Shown here one piece after another: positions 14,101 to 24,802 of a DNA stretch of 64,000 nucleotides. The notes under the pieces were generated by a model. The model was not told the DNA's origin and ran no database searches. It saw only the letters and a list, made by a program, of their open reading frames with translations. A program made the translations under genes and the position numbers. The stretch's first letter is position 1. Each line of letters starts with the position of its first letter. The DNA is from Nematostella vectensis. Lineage: Eukaryota; Cnidaria; Anthozoa; Actiniaria; Edwardsiidae. The stretch spans positions 1,447,501-1,511,500 of the forward strand of contig NC_064043.1 in NCBI RefSeq assembly GCF_932526225.1, written 5' to 3'.

Positions 14101-14936
14101 ACTCACAGTATCGTAATAATGAGTAGCCCATTTATTTATTTAGTGATGACAGATTTTGGGGACCCGAAAATGCGCACTGGATGTCCGTCTATCAACGTAA
14201 TGTTTCCGTGTATTTCTAAAATATGATGGAAAGATTTATTAAGCTTTTGAAGGCATCCATAGGATGAGGATTTATTCTATGATAACTAGTAGCCTTGTAG
14301 CAGACCGGCTTTGGGCAAAGACTCCTCGTTCAGCTGTATTCCAACCGCATTTTTCATGAAAAAGACCTGCATTGGGCAAAGAACTCCTCGTTTATCTGTA
14401 TTCCTACCGCATTATTCATAAAAAAGACCGGCATTGGGCAACGACTCCTCGTTTAGCTGTATTCCAACCGCATTATTCATGAAAAAGACCTGCATTGGGC
14501 AAAGACTCCTCGTTCAGCTGTATTCCTACCGCATTATTCATAAAAAAGACCGGCATTGGGCAACGACTCCTCGTTTAGCTGTATTCCAACCGCATTATTC
14601 ATGAAAAAGACCTGCATTGGGCAAAGACTCCTCGTTCAGCTGTATTCCAACCGCATTATTCATGAAAAAGACCTGCATTGGGCAAAGACTCCTCGTTCAG
14701 CTGTATTCCAACCGCATTATTCATGAAAAAGACCTGCATTGGGCAACGACTCCTCGTTTAGCTGTATTCCAGCCGCATTATTCATAAAAAAACCGGCATT
14801 GTGCAACGACTTCTCGTTTAGCTGTATTCCTACCGCATTATTTATGAAAAAATGGTCTGTGTGGTAGGGATTCACCCGCTTATCGTAATGTGTTTTTCTT
14901 TCAGATGGCAAATGCACTCCTGCCTCCTCAGCGTGA
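10276..14936 (+). CDS. Secreted CAP/SCP - trefoil - mucin-like linker - C-type-lectin-like protein (8 exons, 565 aa)
   Basis: Exons: 10276-10360, 10855-10932, 11365-11862, 12406-12588, 12858-12902, 12991-13392, 13544-13918, 14905-14936. All introns are phase 1 and the sum is 566 codons with stop. Residues 1-20 form a signal peptide (MLTIFTLAVLIHH...HAWA). Residues about 55-220 are a CAP domain (LKMHNYYRALHKVPPVK, later GHFQAVVWKSIEKIGCG). Residues about 221-281 are a trefoil domain (TPEECVKASCCYDD, then WCF). A Thr/Pro/Gly linker of 17 seven-residue repeats follows, then a C-type-lectin-like domain (about 431-556) ending GVVCEKK. I saw no EPN/QPD or WND motif, so calcium-dependent sugar binding is doubtful. 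The family suggests an extracellular, mucus- or venom/immune-type protein; the actual role is unknown. If the exon 7 donor is skipped, translation stops at 13924-13926. Confidence 0.85.
11105..11215. repeat. CAA / GAC / GAT microsatellite in intron 2
   Basis: A compound trinucleotide run (aacaacaac, then gacgacgac, then gatgatgat) lies in intron 2 of the CAP-lectin gene. It has no coding role in the proposed gene model. Confidence 0.9.
12991..13345 (+). repeat. 21-bp coding minisatellite in exon 6 (TTAAPGG units)
   Basis: Seventeen 21-bp units (core gggaccacggcggcacc) encode the seven-residue motif GGTTAAP with A/V/T swaps. The length is a multiple of three, so copy changes keep frame, and all six frames stay partly open here; only the Thr-Pro-Gly frame joins in phase to exons 5 and 7. 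The product is a Thr-rich, probably O-glycosylated spacer between the trefoil and lectin domains. High sequence identity between units suggests copy number varies between individuals. Confidence 0.9.
13919..14085. repeat. 21-bp degenerate repeat at start of intron 7
   Basis: About seven imperfect copies of a unit like gtaataaacccgctattcca begin exactly at the intron 7 donor (gtaatt). Each copy starts with gtaataa, so the donor-like sequence itself is multiplied; the authentic site is the first one, after AAGCAAG. Confidence 0.75.
14297..14860. repeat. 61-bp minisatellite in intron 7, about 9 copies
   Basis: Units of about 61 bp carry gactcctcgttcagctgta and a cattattcatgaaaaagacc segment, with alternating variants (aaagactcc versus aacgactcc; catgaaaaa versus cataaaaaa). 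The array ends about 45 bp before the acceptor of the last CAP-lectin exon. Confidence 0.9.
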
Positions 14937-17164
14937 GCGCACCACAGGCTGTTTAAGCGATCAAGTCCCCAAGTCCCATAAGGCGCCGACAACAGGAGTT
15001 GTTGATTGGAATATTTCAATCTTGTCTTACCATCAACAGCGAAATGATTCTGCTAAAACACAGATTAGGTATTTTGTCATTTCTGAAGATAACATATCAA
15101 CTTAACTCGAGTATCGACTAGTTTTTTTCTAATGCGTGCTTCTGTGTTTAGTCTCGCTTTGTAGCCAAAAATAATTAATTAATATGGACAATTACATCAC
15201 AAAAGGGGAAGCTGAAATATATGATAAGGGAAACAAATAAATGATCTTGGCTTTTTAGAATTTTTAGCGTTGTTCTTGTAGAGAAAAGATTGGCAAAGAA
15301 AAGGTACAATTCATTATGTCAATTTTGTGCGCGAGCAATAAACAAAGTCTAAAAACATGACCAATGTCATGGAAATTATTTGTGTGTGGGCCTTATAAGC
15401 CATTTCAGTAGCTTTTCTTGGCAGATTCAGGGCTTTGCTAATGGAAGGATTGTTGTTTACTCCGCGGTTTTGATATTTTCTATATATGCACTTTACAGCC
15501 AAAGGGGAGGGGGTCTTTCACTCTGGAACCCCCTGTAAAGGGTTATGTGTGGGGAGACCTTATTAAGTGTTGAAGCTTAGCGCACGCAATCATTAGAACA
15601 AATGAATATTTAATGGGTCAAAATTTTAAAACTCTCAGCAAATGCAATTAGTGGTCTTAATTGTACACGCTTATCCCATTACTTCAAAAACGTTTACCGA
15701 AGGGAAGGCTTCACCGTTAATTGGTGTTATGAAATTTCTCGAAAAAGTTTAGTCTATCTCTGAGGGTATTGCTCTGGTAAAATTTTCCACTAATAAACTT
15801 TTTCTTATTTCCTCCATTTTTCTATATGGTAGACAATTCGAGGCGAATTGTGTCTCTAATTGCTTTAGTTTCAATGTGCAATTGTTGGTAGCTCATCTTA
15901 GTACGCATGCGCACACAACAGCTGCAAGTATTCTCTGGCGGCGCGGGTTTGAAATCATTTGGAATTCGCGGCCGAGCAGCCCAGCTCAATGTTTGCGTTT
16001 CGCAATAACAACAAACCGGCCAACGCCAGCTAAAGCGGAAAAGGAGCAGTTTAGAAAAGTTATCTTCTCCTTCCAGAAAGCTCACTCGACCTACAGTAAC
16101 AAGTAAGTAACATGGATTCTTTTTATATGAATCGGCCTGTTGAACTGTTCATATCAAGTACATCAACACAATTGCGTCGCCTAGACCCCAAAAGAAGACC
16201 CCAATAAAATAGAAGTTTTTCGTGTCTGCAAAGGCTTGAGACAAACGCGATCAACACGTTATTTTATCGGTAACTCAAGAGGATCAATAAACTAACAGTA
16301 CAAATGACCTGCAGGTATCATGTAAAATTGATGTTGAGATATCGGGCGTTGAAGGATTTTTTTATTACCAAACATACGGGTATAACATATATAACACATA
16401 TATATATATATCAGTTCCTGTGGCAAACAGTGGCAAACAACAATTTCAGTAATTTATACTTTAGGTCCATAATTCAAAATAAACAAAGTACGAAAAAACA
16501 CATGTAAGAAGATTTTCAACACCCGTGTAATTAAACCGAAGGAGTTCGAAAAAATATATAGAACCATTATTCCATTGCTACCCCACTAAAGGACAAAAAT
16601 AAATGTCAGATATTTGTTATACAATATTTTTCGACACCTGTTTCGACACTCGTTTGTTAGAAAAAAATTACGTAATTAGAGGTTGTCTTGGATTCTAGTA
16701 ATATATGCCTTTTTCGGTTTATACAGTATTTTCTATTTGCATAGCAAACAGACAATATAAAATCATTCTCTATTTCTTGCCAGTGGAGAGAAAATTATTA
16801 TATATCCCGATGGGTGGTTTTTTTCATCATGATGATACTTTCGTCGAACATGTACTGCTGGTTTTCTTTGGCTTTTCAAGAAATTCACACTTCAAAGATG
16901 AAAATTAATCTCTAAATAATTGTAAGGAATAAGCAGTAAGCTTAAGGTACAATTTGTTTGTAAAAAAATACTTTTTTTATTTCAAGTTTTTTTTCAAAAT
17001 TGTCGTCTTACCTATTTACTCGCTAAAAAGGGCTGCATTTACTTTATCGTAGTATACTGAACGAAATATAGATTTGTTTATTTGTTGTTTTTTTTAGAAG
17101 AGCTTAAAAAGATATCCTTCTTTATAAACATGATTATCGAATGCGATGGATTTTCATCCACCAA
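14937..17164. other. Intergenic region after the CAP-lectin gene
   Basis: AT-rich sequence with candidate polyadenylation signals (aataaa near 15236 and 15338) for the upstream gene. A more GC-rich, CpG-containing stretch at about 15900-16100 is listed separately. No other exon was supported. Confidence 0.4.
15890..16102 (+). promoter_or_regulatory. Possible promoter / non-coding first exon of the ammonium transporter gene
   Basis: This island is richer in G, C and CpG than its flanks (ggcggcgcgggtttg, cgcggccgagcagccc) and ends in a strong donor-like sequence (aacaa|gtaagt, GT at 16103). The transporter's first coding exon has an acceptor (taccccag) two bases before its ATG at 21141, so an upstream untranslated exon is expected. 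The link between the two is inference and would require an intron of about 5 kb containing the 50/54-bp array. Confidence 0.3.
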
Positions 17165-19905
17165 CGACTCCTGTTGGTACAGCTGTTTTCATCGCGGGGC
17201 TCCGGCGCCTCTAGAACACCATCACTTCCTTAGATAAGAATTTGTCCCGCGGGGCTGCCTCTAGAACACCATCACTTCCTTAGATAAGAATTTGTCTCGC
17301 GGGGCTGTCTCTAGAACACTGTCACTTACTTCCTTAGATAAGAATTTGTCCCGCGGGGCTGCCTCTAGAACACTGTCACTTACTTCCTTAGATAAGAATT
17401 TGTCTCGCGGGGCTGCCTCTAGAACACCATCACTTCCTTAGATAAGAATTTGTCTCGCGGGGCTGTCTCTAGAACATCGTCACTCTTTTCCTTATTTAAG
17501 AATTTGTCTCGCGGGGCTGCCTCCAGAACACCGTCACTCACTTCCTTAGATAAGAATTTGTCTCGCGGGGCTGCCTCTAGAACACTGTCACTCACTTCCT
17601 TAGATAAGAATTTGTCTCGCGGGGCTGCCCCTAGAACACTGTCACTCACTTCCTTAGATAAGAATTTGTCTCGCGGGGCTGCCTCTAGAACACCATCACT
17701 TCCTTAGATAAGAATTTGTCTCGCGGGGCTGTCTCTAGAACAGTGTCACTTACTTCCTTAGATAAGAATTTGTCCCGCGGGGCTGCCTCTAGAACACTGT
17801 CACTTACTTCCTTAGATAAGAATTTGTCTCGCGGGGCTGCCTCTAGAACACCGTCACTCACTTCCTCAGATAAGAATTTGTCTCGCGGGGCTGCCTCTAG
17901 AACATCGTCACTTCCTTAGATAAGAATTTGTCCCGCGGGGCTGCCTCTAGAACACCATCACTTCCTTAGATAAGAATTTGTCTCGCGGGGCTGCCTCTAG
18001 AACACCGTCACTCACTTCCTTAGACCAGAATTTGTCACGCGGGGCTGCCTCTAGAACACCATCACTTCCTTAGATAAGAATTTGTCTCGCGGGGCTGCCT
18101 CTAGAACACCATCACTTCCTTAGATAAGAATTTGTCACGCGGGGCTGCCTCTAGAACACCATCACTTCCTTAGATAAGAATTTGTCTCGCGGGGCTGCCT
18201 CTAGAACACTGTCACTCACTTCCTTAGATAAGAATTTGTCTCGCGGGGCTGCCTCTAGAACATCGTCACTTCCTTAGATAAGAATTTGTCCCGCGGGGCT
18301 GCCTCTAGAACACCATCACTTCCTTAGATTAGAATTTGTCCCGCGGGGCTGCCTCTAGAACACTGTCACTTACTTCCTTAGATAAGAATTTGTCTCGCGG
18401 GGCTGCCTCTAGAACACCGTCACCCACTTCCTTAGATAAGAATTTGTCTCGCGGAGCTGCCTCTAGAACACCATCACTTCCTTAAATAAGAATTTGTCTC
18501 GCGGGGCTGCCTCTAGAACACCGTCACTCACTTCCTTAGATAAGAATTTGTCTCGCGGGGCTGCCTCTAGAACACCATCACTTCCTTAGATAAGAATTTG
18601 TCCCGCGGGGCTGCCTCTAGAACACCGTCACTTCCTTAGATAAGAATTTGTCTCGCGGGGCTGCCTCTAGAACATCGTCACTTCCTTAGATAAGAATTTG
18701 TCCCGCGGGGCTGCCTCTAGAACACCATCACTTCCTTAGATAATAATTTTTCTGGCAGGGATGCCTCTAGAACATCGTCACTCTTTTCCTTAGATAAGAA
18801 TTTGTCTCGCGGGGCTGCCTCTAGAACATCGTCACTTCCTTAGATAAGAATTTGTCCCGCGGGGCTGCCTCTAGAACACCATCACTTCCTTAGATTAGAA
18901 TTTGTCCCGCGGGGCTGCCTCTAGAACACTGTCACTTACTTCCTTAGATAAGAATTTGTCTCGCGGGGCTGCCTCTAGAACACCGTCACCCACTTCCTTA
19001 GATAAGAATTTGTCCCGCGGGGCTGCCTCTAGAACACCGTCACTTCCTTAGATAAGAATTTGTCTCGCGGGGCTGCCTCTAGAACATCGTCACTTCCTTA
19101 GATAAGAATTTGTCCCGCGGGGCTGCCTCTAGAACACCATCACTTCCTTAGATAAGAATTTTTCTGGCAGGGATGCCTCTAGAACATCGTCACTCTTTTC
19201 CTTAGATAAGAATTTGTCTCGCGGGGCTGCCTCCAGAACACCGTCACTCACTTCCTTAGATAAGAATTTGTCTCGCGGGGCTGCCTCTAGAACACTGTCA
19301 CTCACTTCCTTAGATAAGAATTTGTCTCGCGGGGCTGCCCCTAAAACACTGTCACTCACTTCCTTAGATAAGAATTTGTCTCGCGGGGCTGCCTCTAGAG
19401 CACCATAACTCACTCCCTTAGATAAAAATTTGTCTCGCGGGGCTGCCCCTAGAACACTGTCACTCACTTCCTTAGGTAAGAATTTGTCTCGCGGGGCTGC
19501 CTCTAGAACACTGTCACTCACTTCCTTAGATAAGAATTTGTCTCGCGGGGCTGCCTCTAGGACACCGTCACTCACTTCCTTAGATAAGAATTTGTCTCGC
19601 GGGGCTGCCTCTAGAACACCGTCACTTCCTTAGATAAGAATTTGTCTCGCGGGGCTGCCTCTAGAACACTGTCACTCACTTCCTTAGATAAGAATTTGTC
19701 TCGCGGGGCTGCCTCTTGAACACCGTCACTTCCTTAGATAAGAATTTGTCTCGCGGAGCTGCCTCTAGAACACCGTCACTTCCTTAGATGAGAATTTGTC
19801 ACGCGGGGCTGCCTCTAGAACACCGTCACTTCCTTAGATAAGAATTTGTCACGCGGGGCTGCCTCTTGAACACCGTCACTTCCTTAGATAAGAATTTGTC
19901 GCGAT
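17165..19905. repeat. 50/54-bp minisatellite, about 52 copies
   Basis: The unit contains tagataagaatttgtctcgc and ggggctgcctctagaacac. There are two length classes: 50 bp (atcacttcctt) and 54 bp (gtcactcacttcctt or gtcacttacttcctt), differing by a 4-bp insertion. Runs of the 54-bp class (18 codons) remain open in frame on both strands, which explains the peptides of the SRGAASRTPSLTSLDKN type; a 50-bp copy breaks the frame. Segments recur in the same order of variants (for example around 18240-18440 and 18820-19000), so blocks have been duplicated. I treat it as non-coding. Confidence 0.93.
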
Positions 19906-20134
19906 GTAAAAGTGATGCGCAGGAGAGAGCTGGCGTCCGCGAAAAGGTGCTATAACAGAATATTCAACAGCAGTGCCTAAATCTATATATTATTTTGCCC
20001 CAGATGAATAACAAACCCTCAAGTTATCGAAAAACAAGAGCCATGGCATTGCTACTAGGAACGTGAAGTTCATTTGAAAGACTTCAGGTTAAGGATAGCT
20101 TTGGCCTTGATAGCTACTACCTCCCCTCAAAAAA

Positions 20135-20472
20135 TATACATCATTGTTATATCATAATATATTATTATTGTTATATCATAATATATTATTATTGTTATAT
20201 TATAATATATTATCATTGTTATATTATAATATATTATTATTGTTATATCGTAATATATTATTATTTTTATATCATAATATATTATCATTGTTATATTATA
20301 GTATATTATTATTTTAAATCATAATTTATTATTATTTTTTATCATATTATATTATTATTGTTATATCATAATATATTATGATTGTTATATCATAATATAT
20401 TATTATTGTTATATCATAATATATTATGATTGTTATATCATAATATATTATTATTGTTATATCATAATATAT
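20135..20472. repeat. 24-bp AT-only repeat
   Basis: About 14 copies of a unit like attattgttatatcataat, with T/A and C/T changes. It is almost pure A+T and strongly self-complementary (taatatatta). Confidence 0.9.
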
Positions 20473-20484
20473 TGGTAACCCATC

Positions 20485-20760
20485 GACTCGAGTTTTTTTG
20501 ACGCGATGTCCGTCTGTCCGTCCGTCCCCAAAAAGCATCGTATGACAACCAAACTTGGCAGGTGTCATGTATGTGTCAAGGGAGGTGCAAAACTGTGACA
20601 ACGTGATTTGTGACGTCATCGATGACGTCACTAGAAGTAAAACGTCATCAAAATAAAAAATAATTAATTTTTCACGAAGGAAAAATCATATGGCAACCAA
20701 ATTCGGCAGGTGTCATGTAGGTGTCAAGGAGGATGTAACAATATGTAACAATATAATAAT
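20485..20760. mobile_element. Dispersed-type repeat with two internal copies and a 22-bp palindrome
   Basis: The segment after the AT repeat carries cgatgtccgtctgtccgtcc and two diverged copies (starting near 20527 and 20680) of a 55-60-bp sequence containing ggcaggtgtcatgta. Between them is a perfect 22-bp palindrome at 20610-20631 made of two TGACGTCA octamers around ATCGAT. It looks like a non-autonomous mobile element fragment; I saw no coding sequence or convincing target duplication. Confidence 0.45.
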
Positions 20761-21140
20761 ATATATTTCTTTAATCATAAAGAGAAAATAACCAAAGATT
20801 TGGTCGTTTGGAGCTCCGCTTTTAAGCAATGCCTAAATCTATATATTTTATAATCATTATTATTCTTCTCATTAAAAATGTTATTGCATATTATTATATA
20901 TTTTTTGAGTAAAGAATTTTTTATCAGAGGCTAGATAATATCTTAAGAGTACAGAGCGGTGGCTATGTAGCGACAGTTTCTGTTTTTCGTTTTCTTTGTT
21001 GTAGCCTGTGCGGCATTTCCTTTCTTATACTTTCATTATATTAGAAAAGAAAAGAATCTGTTGTTGCATTAGTTTGGATAATCTTTTTGGTTAACATTAT
21101 CATTGTTATAGTTAACTATTATTATGATTTTACCCCAGTT

Positions 21141-23671
21141 ATGGCCAATAACACAACAAACACCACCCTGACCCCACCCCCTATGGAATACCCCATGAAC
21201 CTTCGCCCTGATGACGCCACGTGGATCCTGACCAGCGCCTTCATCATCTTTACCATGCAATCGGGATTTGGACTGCTGGAATCCGGAATGGTGTCTAGGA
21301 AAAACGAGACCAACATTATGACAAAGAATGCTATAGACGTCATTTACGGGGGGCTAGCTTATTGGATATTTGGTTTCGCATTCAGTTTTGGCCAGCCAAT
21401 CAGCAACGCCTTTTGTGGGCTCTCGTACTTTTTCGCGGACGCCGACGAAAGTAACATGGGGATGTTCGCGAAGTATTTCTTCCAGCTTTCCTTCGCAACA
21501 ACCGCGACGACTATAGTATCTGGTGCGATGGCTGAAAGGGTGTCCCTCAAGGCTTACATCTTGTACTCTTTCCTTAACACCCTATCTTATTGCTTCCCTG
21601 CGCACTGGGTGTGGGCGGGTGACGGGTGGCTAGCACGCATGGGCGCCATTGATATCGCTGGGTGTGGTCCCGTGCATCTGGTTGGAGGGGTGAGTGGTTT
21701 GGTGGCAACCCTGTTCCTCGGTGCCCGCACCGGGAGGTTTAACGCGAAGGGTGAGCTGGTGGAGAAACCCATGGGATCCCCTACCAATGTCCTCCTTGGT
21801 ACCTTCATGCTGTGGTGGGGATGGCTTGGGTTCAACTGCGGAAGCACGTTTGGGATCAGCGGCGGAAAGTGGAAACTGGCATCAAGGTTTGTACATAATC
21901 ACTAAAACAACATTTGATCTTTCAAATAGGAACCTACTCTTTCCCGCCATGCTGATTAGGTTTTATAAAATGGATGCTTATAATACCGAATTTCAGCCTT
22001 TAGGATCTTATAGGCGGGCGCTTTCTGTATTCCAGGCCTTGAGCTCGTGTTTTATCTAGCATAGACAGTTTCACGTCATGGTGCTTGGATGTAGCCTCAA
22101 ATGAAATCCAATATAACAAGTAAAAGATATAAAATGCTTGTGAGCCTTGTTACTTCTTACAGAGCTGCTGTCGTGACCATTAATGGCTCAATCGGTGGAG
22201 GAATATTTGCCACATTCTATAGGTACGGCTCTTATCGTTAAAGATATTATTTCTTAATTCGGCGTTTGCCTTAAGAGGACAGTTTGTGGGGTACACACAT
22301 GTTTTCAATTCAGTTTTTCTTTAGTTACATTGCGCATGCCAACAAGCTAATGGTAGATGTCTTCGTGACGGGAATCTTGGGCGGCCTTGTTGGTATAACA
22401 GGTGAGCAATAAAATTTCCGTTTGTATGCCTGTCTGTCTCTCTCTTCCTTAGCTATCTGCCTCTTTCTCTGCCTTAGCTGTCTATCTCTCTCTGTCTTAG
22501 TTGTCTGTCTCTCTCTGTCTTAGCTGTCTGCCTCTTTTTGCCTTAGCTGTCTGCATCTCTCTGTCTGCCTTAGCTGTATGCTTCTCTCTATACTTAGCCG
22601 TCTGCCTCTTTCTCTTTCTTGGCTGTCTGTCTCTCTCTGCCTTAGCTGTATGCCTCTCTTTCTGACTTAGCTGTCTGTCTCTCTCTGCATTAGCTGTCTG
22701 TCTCTGTCTCAGCTGTCTGCCTCTCTCTGCCACAGCTGTCCATCTCCCCCAGTCACACCAATTGTAATTATTCACAACACATATACCATGATGTATGTGT
22801 TCCTCTCAAGCACAATCCACGCCTATATACATTAACACAATCCACGCCTATATACATCAACACAATCCGCACGCCTATATACACATTAACACAATTCACG
22901 CATATATACATTAACACAATCCACGCCTATATATATTAACACAATCTACACCTTATACATTAACACAATCCACGCCTATACACATTTAGTTTTAACAGTG
23001 TTCTACTGTCCCCAGCTATCTGTGCCGTGGTGCGCCAGTGGGAGAGCCTGTTGATCGGTTTTATCGGGGGAATGATAGCATGTGTTGGTGACGCACTGGT
23101 GAAAAAGCTGCGTATAGACGACCCAGTAGGTTGTATCGCCACACACGGCATGGCCGGTATCTGGGGGCTGCTTGCGGTAGGCTTATTTGTGGAGGTCGAT
23201 AATTTAGAGAACTTTTCCGCGGAGTTTGGCGTCTTCAAGGGTGGTAGCTGGCACCTGCTAGGGATCCAGCTTCTCGTGGTCGTATCTATCGGCGCGTGGG
23301 CGGCGGTAACAAACTTCATCTTACTGTACGTGATCGATAAAGTTGTTGGGTTGAGAATGCCACTAGCCATGGAGCTTGACGGCGCGGATATATGGGAGCA
23401 CGGCATCCATTTGCAGTTCTGTCAGTATGAAGAAAATAACGCCGAGGAGAGGGAGTCGCCAGCGGTGTCCACAAGATGTCATGCGCCCTCAGTGATGCAG
23501 AATAACCCAGCGGTGTCCACAAGATGTCATGCGCCATCAGTGATGCAGAATAACTTCATCACGGGCTGCATTAATGAAAATGTTATCTCAATGGAAGATT
23601 TCGAGGAAAGTAAACCGGGAGGTGTAGGGCAAGTACCGCGCGGAGCTTCTACAACAGCGCTAGTGAACTGA
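21141..23671 (+). CDS. Ammonium transporter, Amt family (4 exons, 512 aa)
   Basis: Exons: 21141-21886, 22163-22222, 22325-22401, 23016-23671; phases join correctly and the stop is TGA. The start at 21141 has a good context (gttATGGcc) and follows an acceptor; an in-frame extension to 21087 is AT-rich intron-like sequence. The protein shows the Amt fold: GFGLLESGMVSRKNETNIM, AHWVWAGDGWL, the conserved Asp (D171) with the first pore His (H179, in GPVHLVGG), and the second pore His (H338, in ATHGMAGIWG). These twin histidines are the family's ammonium-conducting residues. About eleven membrane helices are expected. Likely role: ammonium/ammonia movement across the plasma membrane, in nitrogen excretion or, in symbiotic cnidarians, nitrogen supply. 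The cytoplasmic C-terminus holds a 16-residue tandem duplication. Confidence 0.93.
22425..22745. repeat. CTGTCTGTCTCTC-type repeat in transporter intron 3
   Basis: Imperfect units of about 22-23 bp read ttagctgtctgcctctctct with drifting lengths. It is a pyrimidine-rich intronic array between transporter exons 3 and 4. Confidence 0.85.
22806..22985. repeat. 25-bp repeat (acaatccacgcctatatac) in transporter intron 3
   Basis: About seven copies of a 25-bp unit containing acaatccacgcctatatac and attaac lie just upstream of the acceptor of transporter exon 4. Confidence 0.85.
23458..23553 (+). repeat. 48-bp tandem duplication within the transporter C-terminus
   Basis: Two nearly identical 48-bp copies encode PAVSTRCHAPSVMQNN twice in a row. 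They differ at a synonymous site (gcgccctca / gcgccatca), indicating a recent in-frame duplication in the cytoplasmic tail. Confidence 0.95.
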
Positions 23672-23924
23672 GGCCTACCTCAGACTACTGAACGACCTAT
23701 TTACGCGTATTTGAAGCGCACTATCGCCAAAGTGTGAATAAGTAGAGACTAGAACACAATTACCGCGGGCGCAGGGCAACAGGAGACGGTATTACGCAAT
23801 GGATTGCAAAGCATGACGGTATCAGACAATTAAAAGCGAAAGCATTAGTGTTTGCACGGCGCACCTAAGAAAACGGAATCCCGGGATGGTTCTATGCTAA
23901 TGGTGGTGACGCACATGACTATCG

Positions 23925-24345
23925 GGGTGCATGACTATCGGAGTTCGAGTTAGCGGGGTGCTCGAGTTCTCTGAGTATGAGTTAGCGGGGTGCTCGGGTT
24001 ATCTGAGTTCGAGTTAGCGGGATGCTCGAGTTATCCGAGTATGAGTTATCGGGGTGCTCGAGTTATCCGAGTTCGAGGGGTGCTCGAGTTATCTGAGTAT
24101 GAGTTATCGGGATGCTCGAGTTATCTGAGTTCGAGTCAGCGGGGTGCTCGAGTTATGTGAGTTCGAGTTAGCGGGGTGCTCGAGTTATGTGAGTTCGAGT
24201 TAGCGGGGTGCTCGAGTTATGTGAGTTCGAGTTAACGGGGTGCTCGAGTTATCTGAGTTCAAGTTAGCGGGGTGCTCGAGTTATCTGAGTTCCAGTTAGC
24301 GGGGTGCTCGAGTTATCTGAGTTCCAGTTAGCGGGGTGCTCGAGG
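23925..24345. repeat. 32-bp minisatellite downstream of the ammonium transporter
   Basis: About 13 copies of a 32-bp unit with gcggggtgctcgagttat and gagttcgagtta. XhoI-like ctcgag palindromes recur in every unit. It begins about 250 bp after the transporter stop codon and may lie in or beyond its 3' untranslated region. Confidence 0.9.
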
Positions 24346-24543
24346 GCTACACTGCACTTCAAACAGTATAATGGCTTTGGTCGAACTGTTTTTCATTTAT
24401 TATTTTCACTCTGTACTGTTTACCAACAAGCAACATTCCTGGCGTGAGAAAAACTTTAAACTTGTAACCCTTGCAGAAAGAGCAACATTTCACAACGTTT
24501 TTGAATCTATGCTGGCAAAGTTTTCCCAAAACCACGCAACCTC

Positions 24544-24802
24544 ATACACCTATTTCAGGTGCCATTCGCCATTTGCACCTAGTGCAAATGGCAAATGGTT
24601 TATGGGTACTAATTATTCGTAAAATTAAAGGTGTCAAATAAAGTCCAGTAATGTCAGAGCCAAGCATTGGCAACCTTAAATGGATAATTGTTTTGATTTA
24701 TCCATATTCTTCGAGACGCATGGTTACTTTCGGTCGTTCAACTGCCATTTGCCAATCGCCATTTGCCATTTGCACTGACAACCTTTATTGAAATAGGTGT
24801 AT
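24544..24802. mobile_element. Foldback/MITE-like element, about 259 bp
   Basis: The 14-bp sequence atacacctatttca at 24544-24557 reappears inverted (tgaaataggtgtat) at 24789-24802. Inside each end are inverted and direct copies of gccatttgcac, including a perfect hairpin at 24568-24592 (11-bp arms, 3-nt loop). There is no coding capacity. Target duplications are unclear, so the superfamily is not assigned. Confidence 0.6.

Noticed and set aside
21087-21140. An in-frame upstream start for the ammonium transporter
   Set aside because: The extension is AT-rich, reads through an acceptor (taccccag) and lacks resemblance to Amt N-termini; the start at 21141 has better context.
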